From Asterias amurensis (lineage: Eukaryota; Echinodermata; Asteroidea; Forcipulatida; Asteriidae), in the NCBI RefSeq assembly GCF_032118995.1, contig NC_092657.1:11361891-11425890 (forward strand): 64,000 nt of DNA, given 5' to 3'. The position numbers and the translations under genes were made by a program. The notes below the pieces were generated by a model. That model saw only the letters and a list, made by a program, of their open reading frames with translations, had not been told where the DNA came from and made no database searches. Within the stretch, counting starts at the first letter, position 1; every line of letters starts with the position of its first letter. Shown piece by piece: positions 34,674 through 47,600 of this stretch.

Positions 34674-34861
34674 CTTGTTGCTGATGTTTCAAACTTATAA
34701 GCATCTGGGTAGCACACTCGTTTGATTAGGGAAACGGATGGTTTGTTTATGCTAGTGTGTGCCGCTGCTTTAATGTTGGATGCGGTTATCCTTCCTGCTC
34801 TCTGCTGGAACCAAATGGGCGATTTGGATTGTTTCTGTGTAGCTTGCTCAAGTACGGCAGC
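34674..34861 (-). pseudogene. YqaJ-gene exon: nuclease entry motif
   Basis: 188 nt, acceptor tttacag, donor AAG|GTTCGT. The reading frame is intact and includes IWFQQRAGRITAS, a signature of the YqaJ family. Confidence 0.8.
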
Positions 34862-34960
34862 CTGTAAATAACATTAATATGATTAATGAAGTGCATTCCC
34901 TATGAGTACAAATAGGCCCACTAGATATATTCACCAATATAAATTAAAAAATCATAATCT

Positions 34961-35025
34961 TAGTAATATTAAAGTCTTATATAGTGCACGTATCTACCAA
35001 CAGGGTACTCAAGGTTCTTAGTATC
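34961..35025. repeat. Dispersed ~60-bp repeat
   Basis: Same family as 11,070-11,145 (tcttatatagtgcacgtatc). Confidence 0.55.
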
Positions 35026-35319
35026 CTTGATTCTGATTGATCGATCCATAGCAACAAGAGTGTGATTTAAACCTATATTGCACGGCCCATATCACACCCT
35101 GCGTATGGTGTGCTCTATGTCATGGGTCAAGTTTGCTTGTTATGGTGTCCATGATAATTCGATAAATTCAAAACCAACATCGATATTGGCTATACTGTTT
35201 TCAATATCGTATCGTCACGATATTATCGTCATATCGTCCAGGCATTGGCATGTACATGTAGTGCCATTATTATCAATGTTTTTAAACGGTTAACATGAAT
35301 TTGTTTTCAAATATCTCAC

Positions 35320-35850
35320 CTGCTCATCAGTTATGCTTAGTCTTGACAGTACCTCGTCTGCTTTATCCTCCAACTGCTTGTAATTAAGAGTCAAGTTTTG
35401 TGGGTTGTAGTGGGTCACGATAGATGGCGGCAATGAATGTAGCTTAGGTATGAAGTCAGCACTATACTGTGGGAGAGTTGACAACACAGTACTTTTTACA
35501 CCACTATTGTACAATGCCTTGTAGAATTCGTCTCTGGCATGTGTAGAAGGTGGAGGTAAGGGTTTGGCAGATGACTTTGGAGTTGGAACTTTGAAGTTGA
35601 TGTCGGGCCTTGAGAAATCTACATCTGATGCAGGAACACGTATCAACCATCTGCATGGAAGATCAGTACAAGAAGCCCTCACTCTTGATCTGATAGCTGC
35701 TTCAACTGCAAATAGAACAGCAGTGATGTGGGAACAGGTTTCAACCATTCCGGCCATACATGTGCAATGTGCTGTTAGAATGTTTCCATCATCTTTTGCA
35801 GCCACCCATACCTTCAATGAAGCTTCACTTTGTTTCTGAGAATGTCCAAC
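35320..35850 (-). pseudogene. YqaJ-gene exon with SWIM zinc finger
   Basis: 531 nt, exactly 177 codons, acceptor catcag, donor CAG|GTGAGA. C-x-C...C-x-H SWIM motif near residues 25-42. Intact. An upstream candidate exon ends at a CTTTC|GTAAGT donor near 36,797. Confidence 0.8.
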
Positions 35851-36159
35851 CTGATGGGTAAATAATTAAAGACTCATATTGGTATATTCATGAAACAGTC
35901 ATTAATGTGTTCTGAAACCATTACTATTCTCTCACAAGGTTCAATTGACTATCAAAAAGTAGATCTTAAACAACAGTTAAAATTGATGCTAGAAAGACCT
36001 TGGAGCTCTTTGGAATGTTCCCATCCAGAGAAACACAGATGTAATATTGGAAGTGCCCAAAGTGGGTGTGGTCCTCCATTCAAGGAGAACAAATCCATGC
36101 AACAAAATGTGTAAATTGCTTTTTAAAGAGCAATTTGCAAAGGATTCTGGGGGTAACAT

Positions 36160-36196
36160 AGGGCCTATGTGTGTGTGTGTGTGGGGGGGGGGGGGC
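36160..36196. repeat. (gt)n and G-run
   Basis: About nine gt units followed by 13 G. No function assigned. Confidence 0.9.
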
Positions 36197-36859
36197 TGCC
36201 ATTGCACCACTTTTTTTTGATCATGCAGTTTACCAATACAATTATTTTTGCCCCTTTTTTCAGCGTGCTATTGCCCCCATCCCTAGATCCTTTATTATCA
36301 GTAGTAGTTGTTATCTTCAGTTCAGCACTGTACGCACTCTACAATACTAGCACTGTACTCGAACTAGATTGTTACCAATCCTTTTAAAACTAAATAATTA
36401 AAATTTTATCACTGTTTTTATAGCCTTGCCCAGCATGGTGACGGTCACTTTGTTGGTGGTAGCTAGTTCTGTAAATGTTGTCAGTAAATGCCAGGTGAGG
36501 GATAATACATGTTAGAATAAACTGATAATTGTGTTGACTCGTATGCCGTGAATCACATCAGGGCGTTACTACAAGAAATGAAAGATTCGTTAATTTAATG
36601 GAGAATCTACTAGTTGTTTAGAGGTACATACAATACATACATGTACATTGCGTACTTAAAGTATGTCATGTCCCGATCACAAGTTGTACTTTGTATAGTA
36701 GTACTGGTACGTAGATCGTACCCAGTACATGCCGTAAGAACAGTGTAAAGTAAATAGGCCTTTTATTACGTTTTTCCAACAATTCAACTTGTACTTACGA
36801 AAGCCGTCATGACATAATGCCGACCTTTTGAAGATCCCACGGCCACATCAACACCAGCA

Positions 36860-39840
36860 ATCAGAAGGTTGACCCCGAGTAATGAGAGGGTGTGTGTATT
36901 AAGTAGGTACAGTCAGTGCGCAAGGGTCAGAAAACCCCTTCATTTCATTTGTTAGATATTCATGACCGTCGCGGCTATGAATATATAATGAGCTCGGAGG
37001 ACGCATTTTAAAAAATCCAATTCGGGAGTATTAAATACTCTAACAGACAAAAACTTTCATAAAACGGAGTAATAATGTTTTCTTGTACCTACAAAAATTA
37101 TTCCATAATTTTATGTATCCAAAAATAAGAAATATGAGACAAAAAACATTACCCTCTTTGTGCAGAAATAATGGTCTTCAAAAACGTCATCTTTTTAATA
37201 TTTAACCAAATTGTGCAGAAGAATTTTACAGATGGACTGTTAGGTAAACTATTGATGTAGTCTTTCGCTGTATTCGTTATTTCCAAGGTAGCTCGAAACA
37301 GTCAAGTTCACCAAAAGAATCCGTCTTCGTCAGCGTGACCGTTCAGAATCGAGAAACCCGCCATGTCTCGCTTGTAAAATGAGAGCCCACACGTGATTGG
37401 TCAAAACATGGACCATGCTCAATGTCCTATGTAACTAGTGTAACCAATCAGCTGCTGTGTAAGGAAACGCTAGTCATTTGCCTAGCGTTTCCGTACACTT
37501 CAGTCATGTCTGGTTCCCTACTTCAAACGTTACACTGATTAATGCGGTGTTGGGTAAACATTGAGGTACCAGGCTTTTCAAAGGATTGTGCATTTGTCTA
37601 AAAGGGATTCGTTTAAAGAAGGTCTGCCGTACAATGGCTAAATCCATTAAAATTATTTTTTGAAGCTTTTTAATATGCCATTCCACCGAAAATAGTATTA
37701 GATATTCGCCGTGGTTTATACCTTGATGAAAGAAACACTATTGCATTTCAAGGGTCCACCATTACTTGCCCATTTTCATGCTTTTATTCTGTGAGGATTG
37801 GTCAATTTGTTAACAACATATTTTTTATTAAACACTGCAACATTCTTTTCTTATTTCATTTATTAATTTATTTATTTGATTCTTTCAGCTGCAGGAATGT
37901 CTCATGCAATTATCCACATTTTCCTTTACAGAGTCTTAATTATTTAAATAATTGTTTAATGCTAGGTCAGCTCGGAGAAAAATTTAAAAAAAGTTGTTAC
38001 AGGAACACCCAGGTATTAGGAGATCTGTAAACATATAAAGTGGAAATTATACTTTCTAATTCAACTAGTTTCTTATTTTCCCTATTATCTATAAACATCA
38101 CAAGCAACTTGCAATACAACATTAAGTACTATTTTTGTCTGCCAATAAATATTGATTAAAATAATGTAATTTATCTTGATGGGAACCCTGTAAAGCAATG
38201 ATTGAACAATGCTTACTCTTTATCTTAAAGTTATTGTACAATACTATTGGCAAAGATCTTTTCGTTGAAAAGCTTACTGATCGTTAAGTTCACATTTGAA
38301 CTATTTTTTCTGTCTCTGATCTGAAATGAAGCTTCACACTTCCTGCGAATGTGAATGCGATACCAATGTTGATACCAAAAGTTCACAAATAACTTGCAGA
38401 GGTTGAATTGTGCGAATATTGCATTGTGCAAATATCGCAACGAAAACAGAGTTGTGATGTAAAATTCAAGTAAAATCCATATCGAATTCACATTCGCAGT
38501 AAGTATGAACCAGGCTTAAGACTTTAAACTTTAAATTAAAAAAATATTCAGAAATATAAATTCACAAGCATGCAAAAGTTTCAACTCAATTCGGGGTCTG
38601 TTAGCTTGAGAAAAAAAAAAACCCCAGCAAAACCTTTCATTTAGTACGAGGTACTAAAGTATCTTGTAAGAAGGTACGAAGTGTCCAAGGTACGAAGTGT
38701 CCAAGGTACGAAGAGTCCCATAGTCACTTCGTACCTTGCAAAGGTACGAAGCGTCTAGGGTGCGAAGAGGCAAAGGTACGAAGTGTCCTGACACCTTTCA
38801 TCTCGGAAGCCTAGCGATACCAACTACATCTCTGAGCACGGCATTCCCGAACAGTCATAATTACAACACCCCGTAGAAATCTGGCTGGGTTACAACATCA
38901 GGAAGAAACCAGTCAATGTTCAACTTCACGTTCTCCGACAAGTACTTTGTGACGGAATTATCCAAAAGCTAGAAACAACGGTAGATCATCAAGGGTAGGC
39001 CTGAGGTTTGGAGGGAAAAAAAGTATCATAAGATTTTAATTTTACATTGTTTAGATCCCATCATATAGTTATTTAAAAAAAGGTTGACAGAAATAACCAG
39101 GCTAATTCTCATTGTATATGGACCTAAACTGGGGGCACTGTACTCCGTAGCACGCTAATATAAGGTTTGCGATATAAACACATCCGGTTATTAAAAATTT
39201 AACTTTGTATAATAAGATGACAACTAACATGACTAAAGAAACAAATATATTAATGCAATAAAACAAAGTGCAAGTTGAAGACAAAAACTTGTGTATTGTA
39301 AATATCATGTCCAAAATAGCCTAGAACTGTCACTGACTCACTGTGTAGTACGAGCATGGAGGGTCTATTTCTTCCTCCATGGTATAATTATAACAATGTT
39401 TAAAGTTAAACCAGGTCCCTACTAGTACTACTTTCTGATATTTAAAAAAATGTTTTATAAATACATGCCACGACGACGACGAAAGACAAAACAACTAAAC
39501 AGCAGCCCCAGAAAATCGTGTTTACTGTGACGTCACGCAACAATGAGTGCCGCAACAACGGAGAAATTTGTGATTTCTCGTGAAATTACGAGGCCGAAAA
39601 CACGACAACGGTTGAACGTGCAGAAATGAATGTACCATCAATAGGACCGGAAACCCTTCGTCTACCATAATATTGACCTCATTTGTCTCCATTATGCTCG
39701 AAACAGTCAAGTTCACCAAAAATGTGAGGCTATTCTTCGAAAAGTGTGAAAACTTAAGTACACTTCAGTTGAAAATATAAATGTCTTAGAAGGTTAAATT
39801 CGGTAAAAATTGGGTTCTAAATCTACGTTAGATTGTCGAG
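36860..39840. other. No gene seen in the palindrome spacer
   Basis: Mostly AT-rich and non-coding. It contains a hairpin at 37,461-37,493 (ggaaacgctag / ctagcgtttcc), short tandem units aaggtacgaagtgtcc at 38,660-38,790, and a hairpin catggagg / cctccatg at 39,354-39,381. A 26-bp segment (gctcgaaacagtcaagttca) is shared by 37,290 and 39,692. Confidence 0.5.
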
Positions 39841-39852
39841 AAGGCTACTTAC

Positions 39853-39967
39853 CCCACCATGTTGGTCTAACTCTGACGGAAATGTACTTCCCATCGGTTT
39901 GAAGGAGCAGTGTCGGAACGCTCGCATTTTCACGCGAAATCTCGAAGGGGTCCGAGGCCAGCTCTCG
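39853..39967 (-). CDS. Candidate exon, function unknown
   Basis: 115 nt between a good acceptor (catttgcag) and donor (G|GTAAGT). The frame reads ASDPFEISRENASVPTLLLQ then TDGKYISVRVRPTWWG. It could be a 5' exon of the SWIM/YqaJ gene, whose strand and direction it shares, but I could not prove the link. Confidence 0.4.
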
Positions 39968-40844
39968 CTGCAAATGAAATCGAGCGCTATGCTTCATTAT
40001 CGAGCACGGTGCGCACGGACTGGGTAGAAATGTCAGGGGATTGAACGTCTGGAATTTCTTTAGCATTGACTAACGATGTCATACGGTCTAGCGGAATGAT
40101 GTACGGGTCACAGAAGCCACCTACCAATTGCAAAACCTGAATAGGCTTACGTGTAAACGCCGCGTCACCTAAAAATATGCACTTCACTGAATAACACACG
40201 TTGACATTGACCACCAAAATGGCGCATCCTAGATTATTCTGATGATGACGTCAGGTGAAATGGGTCAATAGAGTGTTTTGTCAACAGATGGTCACATCGT
40301 CTATAATATATGCAGGAAGCAAGAGGTACAAGGTGCGTCTCTCTAGTATAGCTTCGGAGTGTTTGTCAAGTTCACCGCAGAATTTATTTCACACCATTTT
40401 CCGTCAGCATTATGTCATGCGCAGTGTTGATACACCAATAGGTAGCCCATTCCAGTGCTTTAAATTAGTGATGTAGTAGGCCAACTTACTGGCCGCTGGT
40501 TTTGCCTACAAAATCGTCACAGCATTAAAGCCCTCGAAATGGGCTTTCTTATTGTCTGTATTATAATAATATTATTAAAAATAATAACAGGTATTAAGAA
40601 ACGCTCCCCGTATAAAACTATTTCACAGCGTTTACAATAACTGAAAATGCACAATAAACAACAACATCTTATCGGAAAAGCCACAAACACCTCGATGTTT
40701 GACAAGAATTGGAAAAGGAGAAAAGCTTAAAACAGGAAGAGATGTGTTTTCAGAAGTTTATTAAATTGGTCTGCGGATTTTAGGGGCTTTAAAGGCAGTG
40801 GACACTGTTGGTAGTTACTCAAAATAATTATTAGCATAAAACCT

Positions 40845-42375
40845 TACTACTCTTGGCCAGTGTCTTGTAGAAGGTAAAACAAATCTTACCCCACTAGATT
40901 TCCCCAATACTCTCGGCCTGTGTCTTGCAGAAGGTTACACAAATCTACCCCCACTGTACCTTTCCTCACTACTCTTGGCATTTGTCTTGTAGAAGGTAAG
41001 ACAAATCTACCCCTACTGTAGATTTCCCCACGACTCTTGGCCTGTGTCTTGCAGAAGGTTAGACAAATCTACCCCAACTGAGGATTAACCCACCACTCTT
41101 GGCCTGTGTCTTGTGGAAGGTTTGACAAATCTACCCCCACTGAGGATTTCCTCACTACTCTTGACGTTTGTCTTGTAGAAGGTTACACAAATCCACCCCC
41201 ACTGTCCCTTTTCTCATTACTCTTGGCATTTGTCTTGTAGAAGGTAAGACAAATTTACCCACACTGAGGATTTACCCACTACTCTTCGCCTGTGTATTGT
41301 AGAAGGTTAGACAAATCTACCCCCCAATGAGGATTTCACCACTACTCTTGGCCTGTGTCTTGTAAAAGGTTAGACAAATTTACCCTAACTGTAGATTTAC
41401 CCACTACTCTTGACATTTGTCTTGTAAAGGGTTAGATAAATCTACCCCCACTGAGGATTTCCCCACTACGCTTAGCCTGTGCCTTGTAGAGGGTTAGACA
41501 AATCTACCCCAACTGAGGATTTCCTGACTACGCTTGGCCTGTGCTTTGTAGAGGGTTACACAAATCTACCCCCACTGAGGATTTCCTGACTACGCTTGGC
41601 CTGTGCCTTGTAGAGGGTTACACAAATCTACCCCCACTGAGGATTTCCTGACTACGCTTGGCCTGTGCTTTGTAGAGGGTTAGACAAATCTATCCCACTG
41701 AGGATTTCCTGACTACGCTTGGCCTGTGCTTTGTAGAGGGTAAGACAAATCTACCCCCACTGAGAATTTCCCCACTACTCTTAGCCTGTGCCTTGTAGAG
41801 GGTTACACAAATCTACCCCAACTGAGGATTTCCTGACTACGCTTGGCCTGTGCTTTGTAGAGGGTTAGACAAATCTACCCTAACTGAGGATTTCCCCACT
41901 ACTCTTAGCCTGTGCCTTGTAGAGGGTTACACAAATCTACCCTAACTGAGGATTTCCTGACTACGCTTGGCCTGTGCCTTGTAGAGGGTTACACAAATCT
42001 ACCCCAACTGAGGATTTCCTGACTACGCTTGGCCTGTGATTTGTAGAGGGTAAGACAAATCTACCCCCACTGAGGATTTCCTGACTACGCTTGGCCTGTG
42101 CCTTGTAGAGGGCTCGACAAATCTACCCCAACTGAGGATTTCCTGACTACGCTTGGCCTGTGCCTTGTAGAGGGTTAGACAAATCTACCCCAACTGAGGA
42201 TTTCCTGACTACGCTTGGCCTGTGCCTTGTAAAGGGTTAGACAAATCTACCCCCACTGAAGATTTCCTGACTACGCTTGGCCTGTGCTTTGTAATGGGTT
42301 ACACAAATCTACCCCCACTGAGGATTTCCCCACTACTCTTAGCCTGGGCCTCGTAGAGGGTTAGAGGGTTTAGAG
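40845..42375. repeat. ~60-bp tandem array, right copy (about 25 units)
   Basis: Mirrors 27,285-28,085. Units read tagagggttagacaaatc, taccccaactgaggattt and cctgactacgcttggcctgtg. It is about twice as long as the left array, with a homogeneous core at 41,460-42,300 suggesting recent unit expansion. Confidence 0.95.
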
Positions 42376-42689
42376 GGTTACTACACAATAAATTAAGTAG
42401 TACAAGAAAAAGCAGTTGCCTTTCTATTTCATTTTATAATAATTGCATAAAGGGGCTTTTCAGTTTGAGGATTTGTTAAGTTTTTGGGATTTTTCAAAAT
42501 TGAATCACAATGTTTTTCTTGTGAATGTTAAAAATAGATGCCACTGTTTTCTATTTTCCGAGTGCAGGTGATAGTTTTTGAAAACATGAGCTTGACTTTT
42601 AACTTTTTATCACTATTAAGTACGTAAACTTCACTTTTGATGCCCTTTTTTCTCAAACGAGCGAAATGTGAAATGTTCTAGTTTAATGT

Positions 42690-43041
42690 GAAGGTGTTTA
42701 GTATAAAACTTTACTTTGTAGTAATGGGGAGAGGTTGATGGTATAAAACATTGTTAAAAACGGCTCCCTCTGAAGTGACATAGTTTTTGAGAAAGAAGTA
42801 TTTTACCACAAATTTGATTTCGAGACCTGAAGTTTTGAATTTGAGGTCTAGAAATCAAGCATCTCAAAGCAAACAACTTCGTGTGACAAGGGTGTTTTTT
42901 TTCTTTCATTATTATCTCGCAACTTCGAAGTCCGATTGAGCTCAAATTTTCACAGGTGTGTTATTTTATGTATATGTTGATACACACCAAGTGAGAAGAC
43001 TGGCCTTTGACAATTACCAATGGTGTCCACTGGCTTTAATG
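42690..43041. mobile_element. TIR element family A, right only
   Basis: Recognised by gagacctgaagtttt / gaggtctagaaatc and the end aatggtgtccactggcttta. One end is eroded. Not present at the equivalent left position. Confidence 0.7.
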
Positions 43042-43149
43042 AAAGAATGGATGTTGTTCAATTTTGTGTCTGTGGATGCAGTTATAGTGAACTTGCGGTT
43101 ATGCATGGTCTTCCGATTTGGGAGTAAACAATTCAATGGCACGTACACT

Positions 43150-43327
43150 GAGTGTCAGGTGTGGCGGTTTCAACTTTCCGCCGTGTTCAGTTTTCCGAAT
43201 GACCAAATACGGTAACATTACGTCATGCGACGCCTGCGCACAGCAAGCGAAAGAAGTCAATTGTTTATGCTTTACTGATTCCCGGAATACTGAACACGGC
43301 GGAAGACTGAAACCTCCACACCTGGTC
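43150..43327. mobile_element. TIR element family F (right only)
   Basis: Inverted ends tcaggtgtggcggtttcaac and aaacctccacacctggt, with a second pair gccgtgttcagttttccg / cggaatactgaacacggc. Located about 275 bases upstream of the right plexin start. Non-coding. Confidence 0.75.
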
Positions 43328-43336
43328 ATGTTCATC

Positions 43337-43603
43337 GGTATCATACCTTTTTCTTAAAATGGCATCACCCAAACACGGAAATAAAACACAGGTGATGATT
43401 TGATATGTGACTGGGTTTCTAAAAAATCACACCGAATATAAATTTACATCACTTTAAGCTAAGCATAGCTACAGCCCCGACCTCATGATCAGTGAAGTGT
43501 CAAACCTGCATGTAGATTATACCTTTACCAAATCTGCACTGCTGATTAAACAGTGACATTTTAGTCACTGGGATCTGGTGAAAATCGGGGGATAATTGTG
43601 ACC
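43337..43603 (+). promoter_or_regulatory. Conserved 5' flank of the right plexin copy
   Basis: Homologous to 18,845-19,113 and runs up to the start codon. Promoter or 5' UTR is inferred from conservation and position only. Confidence 0.4.
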
Positions 43604-44662
43604 ATGATGGAGCATAGATTGGGATTAGCAGTCCTGTTCACATCGGTTTTTCTCTGGCTCTACTTCGACAGCGCGTCAGCACAGCGTACAGGGAGCCTGT
43701 CTTTGTATACGATTTCATCTTTCCAAAACCCAGACATCAACACCAACAAACTGAATCATATTCTTCTTCATAGCCAATCGGGTAGTGTGTACGTTGGGGC
43801 GGTTAACGCAGTATATCGGCTCAACAACGACTTGGAACATCAGAGTAATGCCAGTACAACGTCCACTTGCGAAGATGAACGGAATTGTGTAAACCACAAT
43901 GAAATACTCATTGTTGAACCGTTGAGGAATGCACTGATTACTTGTGGGAGCCAGACTGGGCAATGTCAGCTGAGACATATAGAGGAATTGACGGTTACAG
44001 CTGAGATTTATACAATTGTAGCATCAAATGAAGACAAGACAACAATTGGCATCTTGGCACCGGGACCTTGGAACATAGACTGGTTGTATGTTGCTGCTAC
44101 ATTTATAAGTACTTCTCCCAAAAATTCTATTCCTCCAGTATCGAGGAGAGCTTTGGGTCTGGAAGTACCAGTTGCACAACTACTGTTTGCAAGAACAGGC
44201 TATGATACAGTCAATTTCAATAACGGCTATAAGAGTGACCCTTTTGACATAACTTATGTGTATGGCTTTTCATATAACGGTTTTGTTTATTATGTCACTC
44301 ATCAAAATGGCTTGTCCAAAGTGGTACGGGTTTGTCACCAGGCTAACAGGCCAGTGTCAACCCGTCCAGACTTGAATGCCTACACGGAGATTACCATACA
44401 ATGTGGCCAAGGATCGAGTGAGTATCCCTTAGCCCAAGCAGCTCATGTGGGACCAGCAGGACCCAACATCGCTACGTCATTGGGAATTGACTCACGTGTC
44501 TTGATGCTGTATGCAGTCTTCACCAAGGATGACAACTCGGCTCTCTGTATGTTCAGTATGACTGACATCGAAGGTGCATTTCTTACCGCTGTTGATAACT
44601 GCGTTAAGGGGACTGGGGGAGTCAGTGTCAACCTTCTGTTAGGAAATCGCTGTAATTCCTCG
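43604..44662 (+). CDS. Plexin-like right copy, exon 1 (signal peptide and Sema)
   Basis: 353 codons. ATG at 43,604 in the context accATGATGG, signal peptide to residue 26, donor TCG|GTAAGT. Residues 1-136 differ from the left copy at only two positions, while residues 137-290 differ at about 26. Confidence 0.93.
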
Positions 44663-47600
44663 GTAAGTTCCAGAATTTTGTCAAGCGGGGCACATTTCCT
44701 ACTAAATGTTGACCAGCACGTGTATTTCGCGCCTACACTCCCTTTTTCAGTTTATTTAAAGGCCTACATGACCAAGTTTGATCCGGAAAAACAAAATCAC
44801 CATCCGGCTGCCACATTGTCATTCATTTATCAAAAATTAACAATCTTTTGCAAAAATTTACGAGCTCATTTAGTTAAATAATTTCCCGCCTTTACTTCTT
44901 GCAGAATGCTCCTGATATCACTCCATTCCTCTGTGACACATTCGGGTTGTATACATACGCCGATAATCCCAACGCAGTGGAATCCACACCTTTGCTGAAA
45001 CATGCAGGGACTATGATGTCATCGATAACCACAACCATTGAGCTGGACCATACTGTTGCTTTCATTGGAACTTCATTTGGATCGTTGTTGAAGGTTCGTA
45101 ACTATACCATTTTTTTTTTTTTTTTTTTTTTACAGATTCATGAGTTATATAAGCTTAAGTTAAGGGGACATTACCGATTTTTTTTTTTTGGACATCAAGG
45201 TTGCTGACAGTGTAGGCACTTTATGTAAAGGATTGTCGGCCAAACATTTTCTTGAGATAAATATGAAATTAGTATCTGCTAATTGGTGCACCGATCAACA
45301 AAACAGAATTACAGATTCAGATTCCAACTAGAATTTTCAATCATCATAGGCCTTACTGACCTAAATTTACCACCTATCACTTACCACTTACAGTTTATCA
45401 ATGGTTAAGGGAGGAAAACGCAGCAGACATAACTTTATGTTTGCAAACATTTTGATGTTCTTTTAAAGTAAAATTCATAATTATGGTAATTACAATCAAA
45501 CGAAAATATAACTGCAAAAACTTGATGCCAGTAATATTATTATTGATCAGGTACACATAGAGGGCGGTACATCAGCCCGGCATTACGAGAGCATTGATCT
45601 TGGAGACGCTCCAGTACTCAGGGATATTTCAGTGACTGACACAAATCAACAGATTTATGTCCTTACCGAACAACAGGTGAATTGATCTTAAAGGAACATT
45701 GCATAGTTGTTATTTGCTAACAAGACAGTTGCTGGTAGTAAGCACTTTAGTTAACCCACTTTGTGAAAGAGTCTGTTTCGTGTAAGAGTCGGTTGTGTGT
45801 ACGCGCGCGCGCTTATAAATATATAACGCGCGCGCTTAGAATTAGGTTACGCGCTGTTACTAATAGCTTTGAATTGCGTTCCGCGTGATAACCTTGCGCG
45901 CCCGACACGCGGAAGCCAGCCGGTTATAAACACTGGTCATTCTCAACCGTTTAAACACCCCCACGTGACGCGCTCTCTACCAACATGAGTAGAGAAACTG
46001 TCTGGGGTATTTATGAATGCTTAATTTATCATACACTCAAACATGGCCCTAAGTGAGTAAACTCCGTAAACATTAAGTTTGCAAAGACACTTCTTTCATC
46101 ATAGTTAGCTTAAATTTGTTAATTAATTCAAAGTTATATCTGAAACATCTGAAACTACTGGCTGGTACGGTTGGTCACTTCTGTTATTTTCACTTTTGGA
46201 GGTTTATGTAGACCAAGCAAGTCGGCTGGTGTTCACTTGAGTGAACAAGCTTGCGTAACAATTGACTTAAGGAAATTAAACAATATCGCGCCATTAGTGC
46301 AAAATAATGGAGCGATTTTAACAATAGCATGACGTCACAGGTGTGGGTTAAGTCGCATAATGCCCTCGGTGAACGTGGGTACGAATGTCGCGCACCTCGG
46401 GCATTATCCTATACATAATCCACCATAAAAATATAAACTGACAAACCTGAAGAAGTTTCAGATCGATCGGCCTCTGGGTCACAAGAACATATTGAAAAAC
46501 GATCAGACATTTTTGCATGTCATCGATTTAAAAAAAAAATTAAAATTAGAGATTGAGAGTTTGTGAACAAACTCAAGGTGTTCGGTTTCCGGGAGTAAAA
46601 GCCTGGATTAAAAAACAAATATGACACCTTGCTTTGCTCTCAAGATTTGTAATAAATGATTCAAATTGCAAAAACTGTCAAAACCACATGATAACGTCAT
46701 CTAGTAAAAGTGTATGTTTGGTGACGTCATCGGTAATATTTGTTTTAAACCAGACCTTTGCCAGACTTGTATGGTGTGATGGTAAAGCATCAAAGGATGT
46801 TTATTTCGACCTAAAAGACAATAAACCACGCCCTTTCAAATCATTTCACAGTCACTTCCCGTTTAAACAGGTCAAAAGGTCAACGAAAATTCACCAACAT
46901 ATCCATTTCTGTCAAGTACGTAAAGCCTTTCATATGATGTACAGATTGTCAAAATAGCTTATGTAGTTTAGGAAATATGAACTTAGGAAATATTGACTGA
47001 CGACTGAAGAAAAGACTGTAAGGGACATATATGTTTTAACCGCCTTGAACGAAGACTATTCTTCATGAAGCTTTTTCGCGCTCTATTGATAATATTTAAA
47101 AAAAGAAGTAAAACAAAAACGTGGATCAAAAATAATGATTTTTTGAAATAATAATTTGAATTTGTATTACTCAAGAATGGATGACGTCATCATGACCTAA
47201 CTAACACATTATTCCACTCCTAATGCATATCTAACTATGTGCGAAGTTTCAAGTTCATACGAGTTTGGGAAGTGTGCTTTTGTTCGAGGACAAGGGACGA
47301 AGAGAAGAAGAAGATGAAAATCTGGATTGTTTTATTGATTTGTTTGTACTAAAGTTTTGTTTAATCCGGCAGTTTATTTTAGCAAGACCACTCCTAATTG
47401 CTTGGGCCTTAAGCTTTAACCATTCTGTTTTCTTTGAATGTTTTGTATTGTAACATCCATGTCTGTGCATGGAGGTAGAAATAGATTAGTTTACGTAACG
47501 TCCTTTCCTACTAAAGACATTTTGAAAGGGCTTATGTTATTCCAGAGATTTTTTTTCTTCAAAATATTTAACTCAAAATAACTTGGATAGTTGTTTTAAC

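Larger units (their letters stand above)
32799..35850 (-). pseudogene. SWIM/YqaJ/PHD protein, second gene of the ISL2EU-type transposon
   Basis: Minus-strand exons: 35,850-35,320 has a SWIM zinc finger (AHCTCMAGMVETCSH). 34,861-34,674 has the YqaJ entry motif WFQQRAGRITASNIK. About 33,660-32,850 carries the YqaJ core (FINPDTPFIGATPDDLV, VKCPYSKKD), the end FVVWTPSQIHIQRI and a PHD-like finger (LCYCRR, FNMSC, WFCKDC). YqaJ proteins are nucleases of the lambda exonuclease fold. Defects are an in-frame TAA at 33,584-33,586, a frameshift near 33,380, and LKVKCPY where the family usually has a catalytic E before VK. A family A element is inserted between the second and third exons. Confidence 0.83.

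Noticed and set aside
44663-44881. Continuation of the Sema open frame past the exon 1 donor
   Set aside because: A strong GTAAGT donor at 44,663 is conserved in both arms. Sema homology continues in the next exon, so this tail is intronic read-through.
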